DNA of 64,000 nt from Shewanella aestuarii (GTDB taxonomy: Bacteria > Pseudomonadota > Gammaproteobacteria > Enterobacterales > Shewanellaceae): NCBI RefSeq assembly GCF_011765625.1, contig NZ_CP050313.1, positions 306,501 through 370,500 on the forward strand, written 5' to 3'. The notes beneath the pieces were generated by a model. It searched no databases. It saw nothing but the letters and a program-made list of their open reading frames with translations, and was not told the origin of the DNA. Below, in pieces: positions 28,284-36,801 of this stretch. A program made the translations under genes and the position numbers. Positions within the stretch are counted from its first letter, which is position 1. The number at the start of each line of letters is the position of its first letter.

Positions 28284-30479
28284 TTACATCAGGTCTTGGG
28301 GATCACGGTCAACACTCCAGCGACACTTTTTTGCTTCAGGGAGTGTTTCAATTTGATTAAGAATGTTTTCAAATTCAATTTGAAGACGCTGACGTCTCTT
28401 GGCTTGAAATAATAACTGTCGACGATACTTGCCGGCTTTTCTGTCTAGTGGCGCGGGAATAGGACCAATAATTTCAAATTCTTTATCTTGTGGTAGTAGT
28501 TGGCTAACTAGCGATAAAAATTTATCGGCATCTTCGGCTAAATGTGCTTCGGCGCGGATCACCACCATATGCCAAGCGGGTGGCAACGATGCTAATTGGC
28601 GCTCTTTTAGCTGCTCTCTTGCAAACTCACCGTAACCCTTTTGTAGTAAGCTACGCAGTAATGGATTGTCACTTTGATGAGTTTGCAGCAAAACCTTTCC
28701 GGGTTTGTCAGCCCGCCCAGCTCGGCCAGATACTTGGGTATATAATTGGCCAAAACGTTCAGGGGCGCGAAAGTCAGCGCTGAATAATGCGCCATCTACA
28801 TCAAGTAAACCCACTAATGTTACATCCGGAAAATGATGCCCTTTTGCCAGCATTTGCGTACCGACTAAAATTTTATACTCGCCTTTATGAATGCCATGCA
28901 GTTGTTTTTCTAATGACCCCTTACGTCTGGTGGTATCGCGATCAATTCGAACCACTGGATAAGTGGGAAAGAGGGTGTTGAGTGCTTGTTCAAGTTGTTC
29001 TGTGCCTAAGCCATGTCCCATCAACATGGTGCTACCGCACTGGTGACATTGTTTAGGGATGGCATATTGATTACCACAATGGTGGCAGCAAATTTCGTTA
29101 AGCCCTTGATGTACAGTAAAGAATGCATCACAGCGATCGCATTCATGCAAATGGCCACATTCATGGCATAGTAGCGCAGGGGCAAAGCCTCTACGGTTTA
29201 AAAACAGTAACACTTGATTGCCTGCATCTAAATGCATGCGCATTTCATTGATGAGCGATGCTGACATGCCGTTTTTCAATGGCTGACTGGTGATATCAAT
29301 AATGCCTTGTTTGACCTTTTGCGCTGCGCCAGCGCGTTCAGACAAACTCAAATGATGATAGCGACCACTAATTGCATTTTGTAAGGTTTCGAGTGAGGGT
29401 GTCGCACTACCTAAAATCACTGGAATATCTTCATAATGGCCGCGCATTACGGCTAAGTCCCTTGCATGATAGCGCACGCCTTCTTGCTGCTTAAAGCTGG
29501 CATCGTGTTCTTCATCTAAAATAATCACTCCGGGATATAACATGGGCGTGAATAACGCTGAACGCGTGCCAATAATAATCGCCGCTTGGCCACTTCTTGC
29601 TTGTCGCCATGCATCAAGGCGTTGATTGTCGGTTAAGCCTGAATGGATCACCGCAATGGTGACTGAAAATCGGCGCTTAAAGCGATTAATCGTTTGTGGT
29701 GTTAGGCCAATTTCTGGCACTAAAATCAATGCTTGTTTACCTTGCTTTAATACCGTTTCAAGCAGTGATAGGTAAACCTCAGTTTTACCCGAACCTGTGA
29801 TGCCTTCAAGTAAACTACAATGAAACCCTTGCTGTTGATTTAGAATAGACACTGCTACCGCTTGCTGCTTATTGAGTTTGTGCGGTGTTTCGGTAACTTC
29901 AAGTTGTTGACGCCAGCTTAAATCGATTTTTACAGCTTGGTTTTGGCGCGCTACCCAGCCTTTATCTTCAAGGGCTTTTAATGCGGCCTTACTGTATTCA
30001 AGGTTAATAAATTCATCATGAGAAATTGATTGTTGCTGTAGTGCTTCAAATAGCTTTTTTTGCGCAGGAGCGCGATTTAATAAACTGACTTGAGCCTGTT
30101 TGCCACTATCCGTTAAACAATAAAGCACAATGGATTGTGGCGCGGTATCAGCTCCTTTTCTGAGGGCAACCGGTAAGGCTTGGCTAAGCATTTGACCTTG
30201 GGTGGTAAAGTAATATCTTGCCGCCCATAAGGTTAATTTATACAGTGAAGTTGGCAGTAGCGGATGCTCATCAAGTACTTGAGTGATGTTTTTAATCTGC
30301 TGCGGAGTTAAGTCACAACTGTCAGTTATTGCCGTTATTAGGCCAATAAGTTGCTGGCGACCAAAAGGGACCTTTACTCTTAAGCCGACAGCAACGTCCC
30401 CTTGAAGTTTTTCAGGCACGCAATAACTGAAATTTCTTCTTAGCGGGACGGGTAGGGCGACTTCAACAAACACTGACAT
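28284..30479 (-). CDS. priA: Primosomal replication restart helicase PriA
   Basis: PriA is the 3'-5' superfamily-2 helicase that recognises stalled forks and reloads DnaB. The frame is open to 30491 (735 residues), but the Met at 30479 gives MSVFVEVALPVPLRRNF, which aligns with the E. coli start. Walker A GITGSGKTEVY (about residue 230), DEEHD box LDEEHDASFKQQEG, and eight cysteines of the two zinc sites (CHECGHLHECDRC and CCHHCG...CHQCGS) are visible, as are GTQMLAKGHHFPDVTLV and SGRAGRADKPG of the helicase core. The usual neighbour rpmE lies divergently, 2 kb away. Function is secure; only the start is open. Confidence 0.96.
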   Translation of the reverse strand: MSVFVEVALPVPLRRNFSYCVPEKLQGDVAVGLRVKVPFGRQQLIGLITAITDSCDLTPQQIKNITQVLDEHPLLPTSLYKLTLWAARYYFTTQGQMLSQALPVALRKGADTAPQSIVLYCLTDSGKQAQVSLLNRAPAQKKLFEALQQQSISHDEFINLEYSKAALKALEDKGWVARQNQAVKIDLSWRQQLEVTETPHKLNKQQAVAVSILNQQQGFHCSLLEGITGSGKTEVYLSLLETVLKQGKQALILVPEIGLTPQTINRFKRRFSVTIAVIHSGLTDNQRLDAWRQARSGQAAIIIGTRSALFTPMLYPGVIILDEEHDASFKQQEGVRYHARDLAVMRGHYEDIPVILGSATPSLETLQNAISGRYHHLSLSERAGAAQKVKQGIIDITSQPLKNGMSASLINEMRMHLDAGNQVLLFLNRRGFAPALLCHECGHLHECDRCDAFFTVHQGLNEICCHHCGNQYAIPKQCHQCGSTMLMGHGLGTEQLEQALNTLFPTYPVVRIDRDTTRRKGSLEKQLHGIHKGEYKILVGTQMLAKGHHFPDVTLVGLLDVDGALFSADFRAPERFGQLYTQVSGRAGRADKPGKVLLQTHQSDNPLLRSLLQKGYGEFAREQLKERQLASLPPAWHMVVIRAEAHLAEDADKFLSLVSQLLPQDKEFEIIGPIPAPLDRKAGKYRRQLLFQAKRRQRLQIEFENILNQIETLPEAKKCRWSVDRDPQDLM

Positions 30480-30588
30480 AAATTTCATCATTTTGAGTAA
30501 TTAAGGTTAGTTTACCGTTTATTGCAGTTAAATATCTATGAGATACAAATAACAAACACCAAATCAGACGATTCTCGCTAATATTGAG

Positions 30589-30618
30589 TTGAACTTTCGC
30601 TGGGGTAATGGCTATAAT
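30589..30618 (+). promoter_or_regulatory. Strong sigma-70-like promoter in the priA/fimV-like gap
   Basis: TTGAAC at 30589-30594, an 18-base spacer and a perfect TATAAT at 30613-30618. Transcription would begin near 30625, just before a small open frame. It is about 250 bases upstream of the FimV-like gene, so it may serve that gene, a small protein or a small RNA. Confidence 0.6.
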
Positions 30619-30652
30619 TTAATCATTCATTAACACCATTTGGAGCTGATAA

Positions 30653-30748
30653 ATGAGTTCATTCATTAGTTCATTAATGGGTTGCACTAATGCTGATTCG
30701 CTATTCAGAATGATAATCGCTAAATCATCAGTATTTAGTTGCAGCTAG
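30653..30748 (+). CDS. Possible 31-residue small protein or leader peptide
   Basis: An ATG at 30653 is preceded by GGAG with seven bases spacing, and the frame runs 31 codons to TAG at 30748. The peptide begins MSSFISSLMGCTNADSLF and contains two Cys and many Ser. A good promoter lies just upstream. I do not recognise the sequence. A T-rich run follows at about 30751-30757, so a small RNA of about 130 nucleotides is an equal alternative. The remaining bases of this 380-base gap (30492-30588 and 30760-30872) show only AT-rich sequence and the FimV-like gene's ribosome-binding site. Confidence 0.35.
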   Translation: MSSFISSLMGCTNADSLFRMIIAKSSVFSCS

Positions 30749-30872
30749 TTGGTTTTTTTCTATATAGTTGCAAAGCTTTGTTAAAAAGTTGCATGAAAAA
30801 AACAACAAAAACCATAGATAAAAATAAAAACATAATATTGATATGTAACTAACGTTTGTGAAGGAAGAATAA

Positions 30873-32288
30873 ATGAAGGCCTTTCAGGTATGTTTCGCTT
30901 TGGCGAGTTTTGCGATGGGTGCATTAAGCTCATCTGTGAATGCTGATGTGAGCCATATTGGTATAGAAACCATGGATTTTGAGGCAGGCGAATTACCTAA
31001 ACTTAATGTCAATGTGGTCAGTGATCATAACGATTTAACCCTTCTTAGTTTTTATATCCGCCAAAAATATAAAAACACTGTCGTACTCGAAAAGTTATTG
31101 GTTGATGATCATAAACAAAATACGTTTATTCTGCGCGGCCAAGAAAAAATTATCGATCCCAATTCAACCTTGATTGTTTCTGAATTTAGAGAAGGGAAAT
31201 GGCAGCAGTATTCTCCTGTTACCTTGTTTAATAAGAAGTTTACCGTCCAAAATGATGGCACGCAGGCCAGTATGCCAGTGGCAATCAAAACATTAAAATC
31301 ATCACCTGCATACAAGCAACGTTATCAAGCCACAGCAAAAGAAGCGGCTAATCAACCCTCTTATTCTTCTAGCCAATCTTATTTCGACGATAAGGCTAGC
31401 AATCACCCGAAAAATCAAACGTATCCACAAGCGAATTATGCTTGTGCTATTAATAAGAGCAGCGAAGATACCTTGTGGACTGTCGCCTCTAACCATGCCA
31501 AAAAGTGGGGTACCAATGTTTTTGGTGCAATGTTAGCGATTTATGAGGCCAATCCGCAGGCGTTTGTCAAAAATAACATTCAAAAATTAAAGTCAGACAG
31601 TCAGCTAAATTGCCCAACAGAGGACGTGTTGGCGCAGTATCAAGATGCCAATCAAGATAAAGCCAAGTTTGATGCCGTTGTGGCTGGTGAGACGCTAACA
31701 TCAATAACTTATGCAGAACATGACGGACTTGTTCAGACAGATGATGACATGACTATGTCAGTTGAATCATCAGAATTAGAGTCACAAGTTGCTGATATAG
31801 AATATGTTGAAGAGTTGATTGAAGATAGTCAACAACAAACTGCTGCGGTAACTGCTTTGACAGAACAGCAGGTTATGAATGAAGTCGATAATCCAATTAA
31901 TTCATCTTCAGAGGTTGATACTGCAGTGAATGATAATGCGGAGTTGGCTATCCATATTCCTGATGAAGCCGAGGTGCCTGACGTTGCCGCTGATGATATT
32001 GAGTCGATTGCATATTCTTCTGAAGCATGTGAAATAAATAAGCTGCCTGATGATAGCCTGTGGCGCATTGCGATGAGAAAGCATGAGCAATGGCAAACCA
32101 ATGTATTTGGTGCCATGTTGGCGATTTATGATGCCAACCCAAATGCCTTTGCCAATGGCCAAATTATTAAGTTAAGAGCTGACAGTAATTTGGTGTGCCC
32201 TTCAAAAGACATTTTACAGCAATACGACAGCTTGCAAGCAGATAAACAGAAGTTTGATGACTTAGTTAATCGCTCTCAACAAGGCTAA
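30873..32288 (+). CDS. FimV-like secreted protein with two FimV-core modules
   Basis: A 471-residue exported protein. After a signal peptide (about 1-25, ending SSVNA) comes a FimV N-terminal-like beta domain (about 28-130), including the GELPKLNVNVVSDHNDL segment. Two copies of the FimV core motif follow: residues about 191-247 (DTLWTVA...WGTNVFGAMLAIYEANPQAF) and about 386-443 (DSLWRIA...WQTNVFGAMLAIYDANPNAF), each ended by a Cys and separated by an acidic low-complexity spacer. No transmembrane segment or C-terminal TPR domain of full FimV is seen. FimV proteins bind peptidoglycan and organise the pole and type IV pili (Pseudomonas FimV, Vibrio HubP). A periplasmic scaffold role here is inferred. 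The gene lies between priA and rpmE. Confidence 0.75.
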   Translation: MKAFQVCFALASFAMGALSSSVNADVSHIGIETMDFEAGELPKLNVNVVSDHNDLTLLSFYIRQKYKNTVVLEKLLVDDHKQNTFILRGQEKIIDPNSTLIVSEFREGKWQQYSPVTLFNKKFTVQNDGTQASMPVAIKTLKSSPAYKQRYQATAKEAANQPSYSSSQSYFDDKASNHPKNQTYPQANYACAINKSSEDTLWTVASNHAKKWGTNVFGAMLAIYEANPQAFVKNNIQKLKSDSQLNCPTEDVLAQYQDANQDKAKFDAVVAGETLTSITYAEHDGLVQTDDDMTMSVESSELESQVADIEYVEELIEDSQQQTAAVTALTEQQVMNEVDNPINSSSEVDTAVNDNAELAIHIPDEAEVPDVAADDIESIAYSSEACEINKLPDDSLWRIAMRKHEQWQTNVFGAMLAIYDANPNAFANGQIIKLRADSNLVCPSKDILQQYDSLQADKQKFDDLVNRSQQG

Positions 32289-32321
32289 TTTACCTCGGTG
32301 ATGAGTGGTTAAAATTACTGC

Positions 32322-32350
32322 TTGTATGCGCTGTGAAGAAACTGTATGAT
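32322..32350 (+). promoter_or_regulatory. rpmE promoter
   Basis: TTGTAT, a 17-base spacer and TATGAT at 32345-32350, followed by a GC-rich start region. It would give a leader of about 85 bases before rpmE. Confidence 0.6.
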
Positions 32351-32379
32351 CTCGCGCCTAAAACATATTGTTAATTAAC

Positions 32380-32441
32380 TGCATGTGGTGTCCAACTTCG
32401 GGTTGTGATAGCGACATGGCCTTCAAATTGAGGTATCCCCA
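32380..32441 (+). promoter_or_regulatory. Possible autoregulatory leader of rpmE (bL31)
   Basis: The leader holds a small hairpin, CAAC and GTTG closing a UUCGG loop (32393-32405), then GACATGGCC and AGGTATCC before the ATG. bL31 of E. coli is reported to repress its own translation through its mRNA leader, and an L31 leader motif is described in gammaproteobacteria. I cannot confirm that this sequence fits that model. Confidence 0.35.
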
Positions 32442-32654
32442 ATGAAACCAGGTATTCACCCAGAGTACGCAGAAATCACCGCAACTTGTACTTGTGGTAA
32501 CGTTATTAAAGTAAATTCAACTGTAGGTAAAAACTTACACTTGGACGTATGTGGTGCATGTCACCCATTCTACACTGGTACTCAGAAAATTGTTGATACT
32601 GGTGGTCGTATCGACAAGTTCAACAAGCGCTTTGGTGTACTTGGTAAAAAATAA
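32442..32654 (+). CDS. rpmE: Ribosomal protein bL31 (zinc-binding type)
   Basis: bL31 is the 70-residue large-subunit protein that bridges the two ribosomal subunits. The start [16 protein letters not shown] and the centre [13 protein letters not shown] are typical. The four cysteines (CTC near 16-18 and CGAC near 37-40) mark the zinc-containing form, whose paralogue YkgM replaces it under zinc shortage in many bacteria. Promoter, leader and terminator show it is a single-gene transcript. Codon use looks like that of a highly expressed gene. Confidence 0.97.
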   Translation: MKPGIHPEYAEITATCTCGNVIKVNSTVGKNLHLDVCGACHPFYTGTQKIVDTGGRIDKFNKRFGVLGKK

Positions 32655-32672
32655 TTGCATTTGCAATTGTTC

Positions 32673-32698
32673 AAAAAGGCGCTTTAGGCGCCTTTTTT
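32673..32698 (+). terminator. Intrinsic terminator after rpmE
   Basis: AAAAAGGCGC, loop TTTAG and GCGCCTTTTTT. Confidence 0.92.
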
Positions 32699-33095
32699 GT
32701 TTTTATCGTTTTATAAAGTTGTAAGCTAACAAAATAATTTAGCTTGAAATGCCTTTTAATCGTTATAAATAATCACTCTTCTATACTTGTTTTCATTTTG
32801 TTAACTTACCAACATTTTTGCATTCCACATTAGCTTAATTACGATATTCAAACTAAATTTTTGTTATTTTACTACATTATTAACTTGTTGATTTTTAAAA
32901 GCTCATAAATGATAAGTTGTAATAAACAAGCTTAAGTTGCTTAATCTTAATCTAAGCGTAAAAAGTCGTATTTTTTGATTTATCTCCTTTGTGTATTAGC
33001 GTATGGTTAGTTAATGCAACAGTAGTTATTTAAGTTGTTGTTCTGTTGTTTATCACACTTCATCAAACATCATTGCGCATTTCAGGATTGATAAT
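32699..33095. other. AT-rich non-coding stretch before the malic enzyme gene
   Basis: About 400 bases rich in A and T with no plausible open frame. It presumably contains the promoter of the malic enzyme gene, but I could not pick one with confidence. No long inverted repeats were seen. Confidence 0.6.
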
Positions 33096-34340
33096 ATGTC
33101 AGATATTCGCCAACAAGCTCTCGACTATCATGAATTTCCGGTTCCAGGTAAAACTGCCGTTTGTTTAACTAAGCCTGCACAAACAAGCCACGATTTAGCA
33201 TTAGCTTATAGTCCAGGTGTGGCCGAGCCTGTACGTGAAATTGCAGCCGATCCTGAAACGGCTTACCGCTATACCAATAAAGGAAATACAGTAGCAGTGA
33301 TTTCAAACGGCACTGCTATTTTGGGTTTAGGCAACTTAGGCCCGTTGGCGTCAAAACCTGTGATGGAAGGCAAATCACTACTGTTTAAGCGTTTTGCCAA
33401 TATCGATTCTATTGATATTGAAGTGAAGCACCGCACTACTGAAGATTTTATTAATACAGTGGAAGCAATTGCAGATACCTTTGGCGGCATCAATCTTGAA
33501 GATATTAAAGCACCAGAATGTTTTGAAATTGAGCGTGAATTAATTGCTCGTTGTCAAATTCCTGTGTTTCATGATGATCAACACGGCACCGCAATTGTCA
33601 CTGCAGCTGGCATGTTAAATGCACTTGAAATTCAAGGTAAAAATATCAAAGAGTGTGTTTTTGTCTGCTTAGGTGCAGGAGCAGCCGCTATTGCTTGTAT
33701 GACCATGATTGTCAAATGTGGTGCGCTGCGCGAGAACATTTACATGTTAGATCGACAAGGAGTACTTCATACCCGTCGAGATGATTTAAATGAATATAAA
33801 GCCTTATTTGCCAATAATACTGATAAGCGCACTTTGCTGGATGTGATTGAAGGGGCTGATGCATTTTTAGGTTTGTCTGGCGCTGATTTGTTAACTGAGG
33901 CGGAAGTTAACTTAATGGCACCTAATCCGGTTATTTTTGCCTGTTCGAACCCAGATCCTGAAATAAAACCTGAGGTTGCACATGCAATTCGAGCAGATTT
34001 AATTATGGGGACTGGGCGCAGTGATTACCCAAACCAAGTGAATAATGTATTGTGTTTTCCGTTTATTTTCCGAGGCGCACTAGATGTACGTGCTTCAGTC
34101 ATAAACGACGAAATGAAACTTGCTGCGGTTCGTGCCATAGCTGCGTTAGCCAAAGAGCCAGTACCTACAGATATTTTAGCAGCTTACCCTAATGTGACAT
34201 CCTTGGAATTTGGGCCCGAGTACGTATTACCTAAGCCAATGGATCCAAGATTATTGGTGAATGTCGCGCGTGCTGTTGCCCAAGCCGCTATTGATTCTGG
34301 GGTTGCTAAAATCACCACATTACCCGATTACAGCCTGTAA
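33096..34340 (+). CDS. NAD(P)-dependent malic enzyme, short form
   Basis: Oxidative decarboxylation of malate to pyruvate, supplying pyruvate and NAD(P)H. The 414-residue protein is the short bacterial type without the phosphotransacetylase-like domain of MaeB. Visible are the malic N-domain (DLALAYSPGVAEPV; GLGNLGPLASKPVMEGK; the metal and substrate segment FHDDQHGTAIVTAAGM) and the Rossmann domain with CLGAGAAAIACMTM, followed by SNPDPEIKPE and the FPFIFRGALDVRA signature. Whether NAD or NADP is preferred cannot be read safely. It is transcribed alone, between rpmE and the mshH gene, with a terminator after it. Confidence 0.93.
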   Translation: MSDIRQQALDYHEFPVPGKTAVCLTKPAQTSHDLALAYSPGVAEPVREIAADPETAYRYTNKGNTVAVISNGTAILGLGNLGPLASKPVMEGKSLLFKRFANIDSIDIEVKHRTTEDFINTVEAIADTFGGINLEDIKAPECFEIERELIARCQIPVFHDDQHGTAIVTAAGMLNALEIQGKNIKECVFVCLGAGAAAIACMTMIVKCGALRENIYMLDRQGVLHTRRDDLNEYKALFANNTDKRTLLDVIEGADAFLGLSGADLLTEAEVNLMAPNPVIFACSNPDPEIKPEVAHAIRADLIMGTGRSDYPNQVNNVLCFPFIFRGALDVRASVINDEMKLAAVRAIAALAKEPVPTDILAAYPNVTSLEFGPEYVLPKPMDPRLLVNVARAVAQAAIDSGVAKITTLPDYSL

Positions 34341-34386
34341 TTTATGGCTTAATACAAAATGTTGCAAAGATTAAGTGAGCATGATT

Positions 34387-34411
34387 AAAGGGGGCGTAAG
34401 CCCCTTTTTTA
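34387..34411 (+). terminator. Intrinsic terminator after the malic enzyme gene
   Basis: AAAGGGG and CCCCTTT closing a GCGTAAG loop, then Ts. Confidence 0.88.
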
Positions 34412-34511
34412 TTTGACAGTATAGGTTGAATGATATTTACAATATTTAATTGAGAGATTCTGTATACTTAAGAACCGCTAAAAATAATAAATCCATCAGG
34501 ATAGCTGATAA

Positions 34512-36419
34512 ATGAAGTTTACAAAAATCCTTACTAAAAAGATAACCAGCTTTTGGTTGCTCTCTTTGTCAGGCGTTGCATTTGTCTTTTTGCTATGTGC
34601 CGTAATGAGCTTTATTCAGTTAGCTTATCAATTTCAGCAAAACAAAATTTCAGAACTTGAGTCTATGGTGCTCAAGCATTATCAACACCAAGGGGTAAGA
34701 AATCTTGAAGCGTGGTTGCCTTCTGTACTGACTGCCTATCATGTGGATCAATATAGCCTTAGTGTTGATAATAAAATTTTATTTTCATTTCAAGCTCCAC
34801 AGCCATCGGAAAGCAATTTAAGGCATTATCAAAGAGTCATTGAGCCTCAAAGTGGCCTGACTATGACAATGGACGTTCAATCATTCTATTTACAGCATAG
34901 ACTGGGTTGGTATGAACTCATTATTTTATTCATTGGTTTACTTGCCATCGGCATATTTGTGCGTTTGAGCTTAAGTTGGCTCGCTAATGAGCTTGCGGGG
35001 ATTGAACAGTTAGCAGAACGAAGTCAGCTTATTTTAGAAGGTGACTTATCATCGGCAAAACAAGCGGTTGGTAAAGGTCGACCTAGAATGATTAACCGTG
35101 CATTGTCACGCTTGTTAGATGATTTAGAAGATGCCAAACAGGAACGTAGCAGACTTGATCAATTTATTCGTGCTAATACCTTTTTAGACCCCGTTACTCA
35201 AATTGGCAATCATCTTTATTTTGAGAACAGAATCGATGCGTTAACTCATGATAATAAAATGATCGCTTATGGAGTGATCTTCCTTCTTGAGTTTGACAAC
35301 GATGCATTACTTTATGAACCAACTGATATTGAAGCAAATAAGGTGTATTTGACTCAAATTGTTGAGGTGATCACTCCGTTGATTGCGGAGATTAATGATG
35401 TCATTTTTGCCCGCAGAACACCATCGCAACTGGTGATAGTTGCTCCGCAATTATCACTGGCAGAGGCGGATATTTTAGCCAGTAGAATACTCAAAAACTG
35501 TCTAGTGTTAGAACATAGGCAAATTGTTAATCATGATAATTATCTGCATTTGGGCGCCGCGTTTTATAAGGCAGAAGATGCGCAGTTGCAGATAATTGAA
35601 GAGGCCGAAATGGCGCTTCGCGCAGCGCAACTACAGCGATTTAATACCTGGTTTATGTACGATAAAGGTGCTGTAGATAAAGAAATTGCCAAAGGATCTG
35701 TCAGGTGGCGTAGCTTTTTAGAATACGCCTTAGTTAATAAGCGCTTTTTTGTTCTCACTCAACCCGTATTTGATAGTGACAACACGCAATTACATTATGA
35801 AGTGTTTAGCCGTGTGCGGGATAATCAAGACAATGAAATACGTGCAACCTTATTTATTCCTATGGCTAACAAATGTGGGTTAATGCCACAAATTGAACGC
35901 CAAGTTTTAGAGAGAGTGTTGTTCGAATTAATGCCTAACAACGAGTTGACTTACAGCATTAACTTAACCTTAGATTCGCTGACGAGCCGAGCATTTACTC
36001 GCTGGATCAGAACAAGCTTACTTGAGCACAGAAAACTCGCAGAGCGCTTGGTGTTTGAAGTGTCTGAAGAGGTTTTCATTAAGCGTGAGCATGACGAACA
36101 AGTCCGCAAAACGTTAGTTATGTTATCAGGAATGGGAGCTAAATTGAGTGTCGATCATGTGGGCAAGCAGGTAGTAGGCACTCATTACATTCAAAGCTTT
36201 GAGTTTGATTATGTTAAATTAGATCGCTCAATTGTTCGTCAAGTCCATCAACGCCCTGAAAATCAATTGTATATACGTAGTCTTATTGGCGGTATTTTTA
36301 GAACCAAAGCACAAGTGATGGCAGAAGGCATTGAGCTACTTGAAGAATGGCAAACACTTAAAATTTTAGGTGTGAGTGCCGGGCAAGGCCCGTTTTTGGG
36401 AGACACTTTAATTGTTTAG
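34512..36419 (+). CDS. mshH: CsrD/MshH-like membrane protein with degenerate GGDEF and EAL domains
   Basis: A 635-residue inner-membrane protein at the head of the MSHA locus. Two transmembrane helices (about 12-38 and 136-156) enclose a short periplasmic domain; then come a HAMP-like linker, a GGDEF-family domain (about 225-370) and an EAL-family domain (about 395-630). The GGDEF signature is replaced by RRTPSQLVIV and EAL by EVF in HYEVFSRVR, so neither catalysis of c-di-GMP synthesis nor breakdown is expected. This is the state of E. coli CsrD, which directs RNase E to CsrB/CsrC small RNAs, and of MshH in Vibrio MSHA clusters. A Csr-linked role here is inferred from that. A 380-base gap separates it from mshI. 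Confidence 0.88.
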   Translation: MKFTKILTKKITSFWLLSLSGVAFVFLLCAVMSFIQLAYQFQQNKISELESMVLKHYQHQGVRNLEAWLPSVLTAYHVDQYSLSVDNKILFSFQAPQPSESNLRHYQRVIEPQSGLTMTMDVQSFYLQHRLGWYELIILFIGLLAIGIFVRLSLSWLANELAGIEQLAERSQLILEGDLSSAKQAVGKGRPRMINRALSRLLDDLEDAKQERSRLDQFIRANTFLDPVTQIGNHLYFENRIDALTHDNKMIAYGVIFLLEFDNDALLYEPTDIEANKVYLTQIVEVITPLIAEINDVIFARRTPSQLVIVAPQLSLAEADILASRILKNCLVLEHRQIVNHDNYLHLGAAFYKAEDAQLQIIEEAEMALRAAQLQRFNTWFMYDKGAVDKEIAKGSVRWRSFLEYALVNKRFFVLTQPVFDSDNTQLHYEVFSRVRDNQDNEIRATLFIPMANKCGLMPQIERQVLERVLFELMPNNELTYSINLTLDSLTSRAFTRWIRTSLLEHRKLAERLVFEVSEEVFIKREHDEQVRKTLVMLSGMGAKLSVDHVGKQVVGTHYIQSFEFDYVKLDRSIVRQVHQRPENQLYIRSLIGGIFRTKAQVMAEGIELLEEWQTLKILGVSAGQGPFLGDTLIV

Positions 36420-36801
36420 TTAAGATTCGGTGGTGTTTTTTGTGTTTATGTTAAGTTGATAACTTGTTTATCTCCTATTAGCAATCTATCTTAATTAAGC
36501 AGGTGTTTTTTACGTATTTTTCTATAAAATTAAAACATTAGCAGTTAAAATGTTGTTCTCTAGCGGCTAATTTTTGTTACTTCATAATTTGGATGGTAAC
36601 AAAATTGCATATAATCTTCGGATATCAACAGACTTTATCTTAAATCGCCCAAAAAACATGCCTTTTGGCGTAAAATTTAACGATAAAGTCAAAAGCTTGA
36701 CTGACAATGTTATGCGCTATTGAATCTGTTACGCTAATGTGACGCATCGTGCGGCAAAGTCAGCAATAGAATCATCACTAAGTATGTGAATAGGCTTTTA
36801 A
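36420..36801. promoter_or_regulatory. Gap between mshH and mshI, presumed promoter region of the msh biogenesis operon
   Basis: About 380 AT-rich bases without a gene. TTGACT at 36697-36702 could be a -35 element with TATTGA at 36718 as a -10, but the 15-base spacer is short. No activator site could be recognised. The long operon from mshI onward must start here or upstream. Confidence 0.35.

Noticed and set aside
32699-33095. Hidden small gene before the malic enzyme gene
   Set aside because: Only AT-rich sequence with stops in all frames; no ribosome-binding site with a sensible frame.
34512-36419. Active diguanylate cyclase or phosphodiesterase
   Set aside because: Both signature motifs are replaced (RRTPSQ and EVF), so the CsrD/MshH type without catalysis is likelier.
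36697-36723. Confident promoter for the msh operon
   Set aside because: The -10 is poor and the spacer only 15 bases; listed as a presumed region only.
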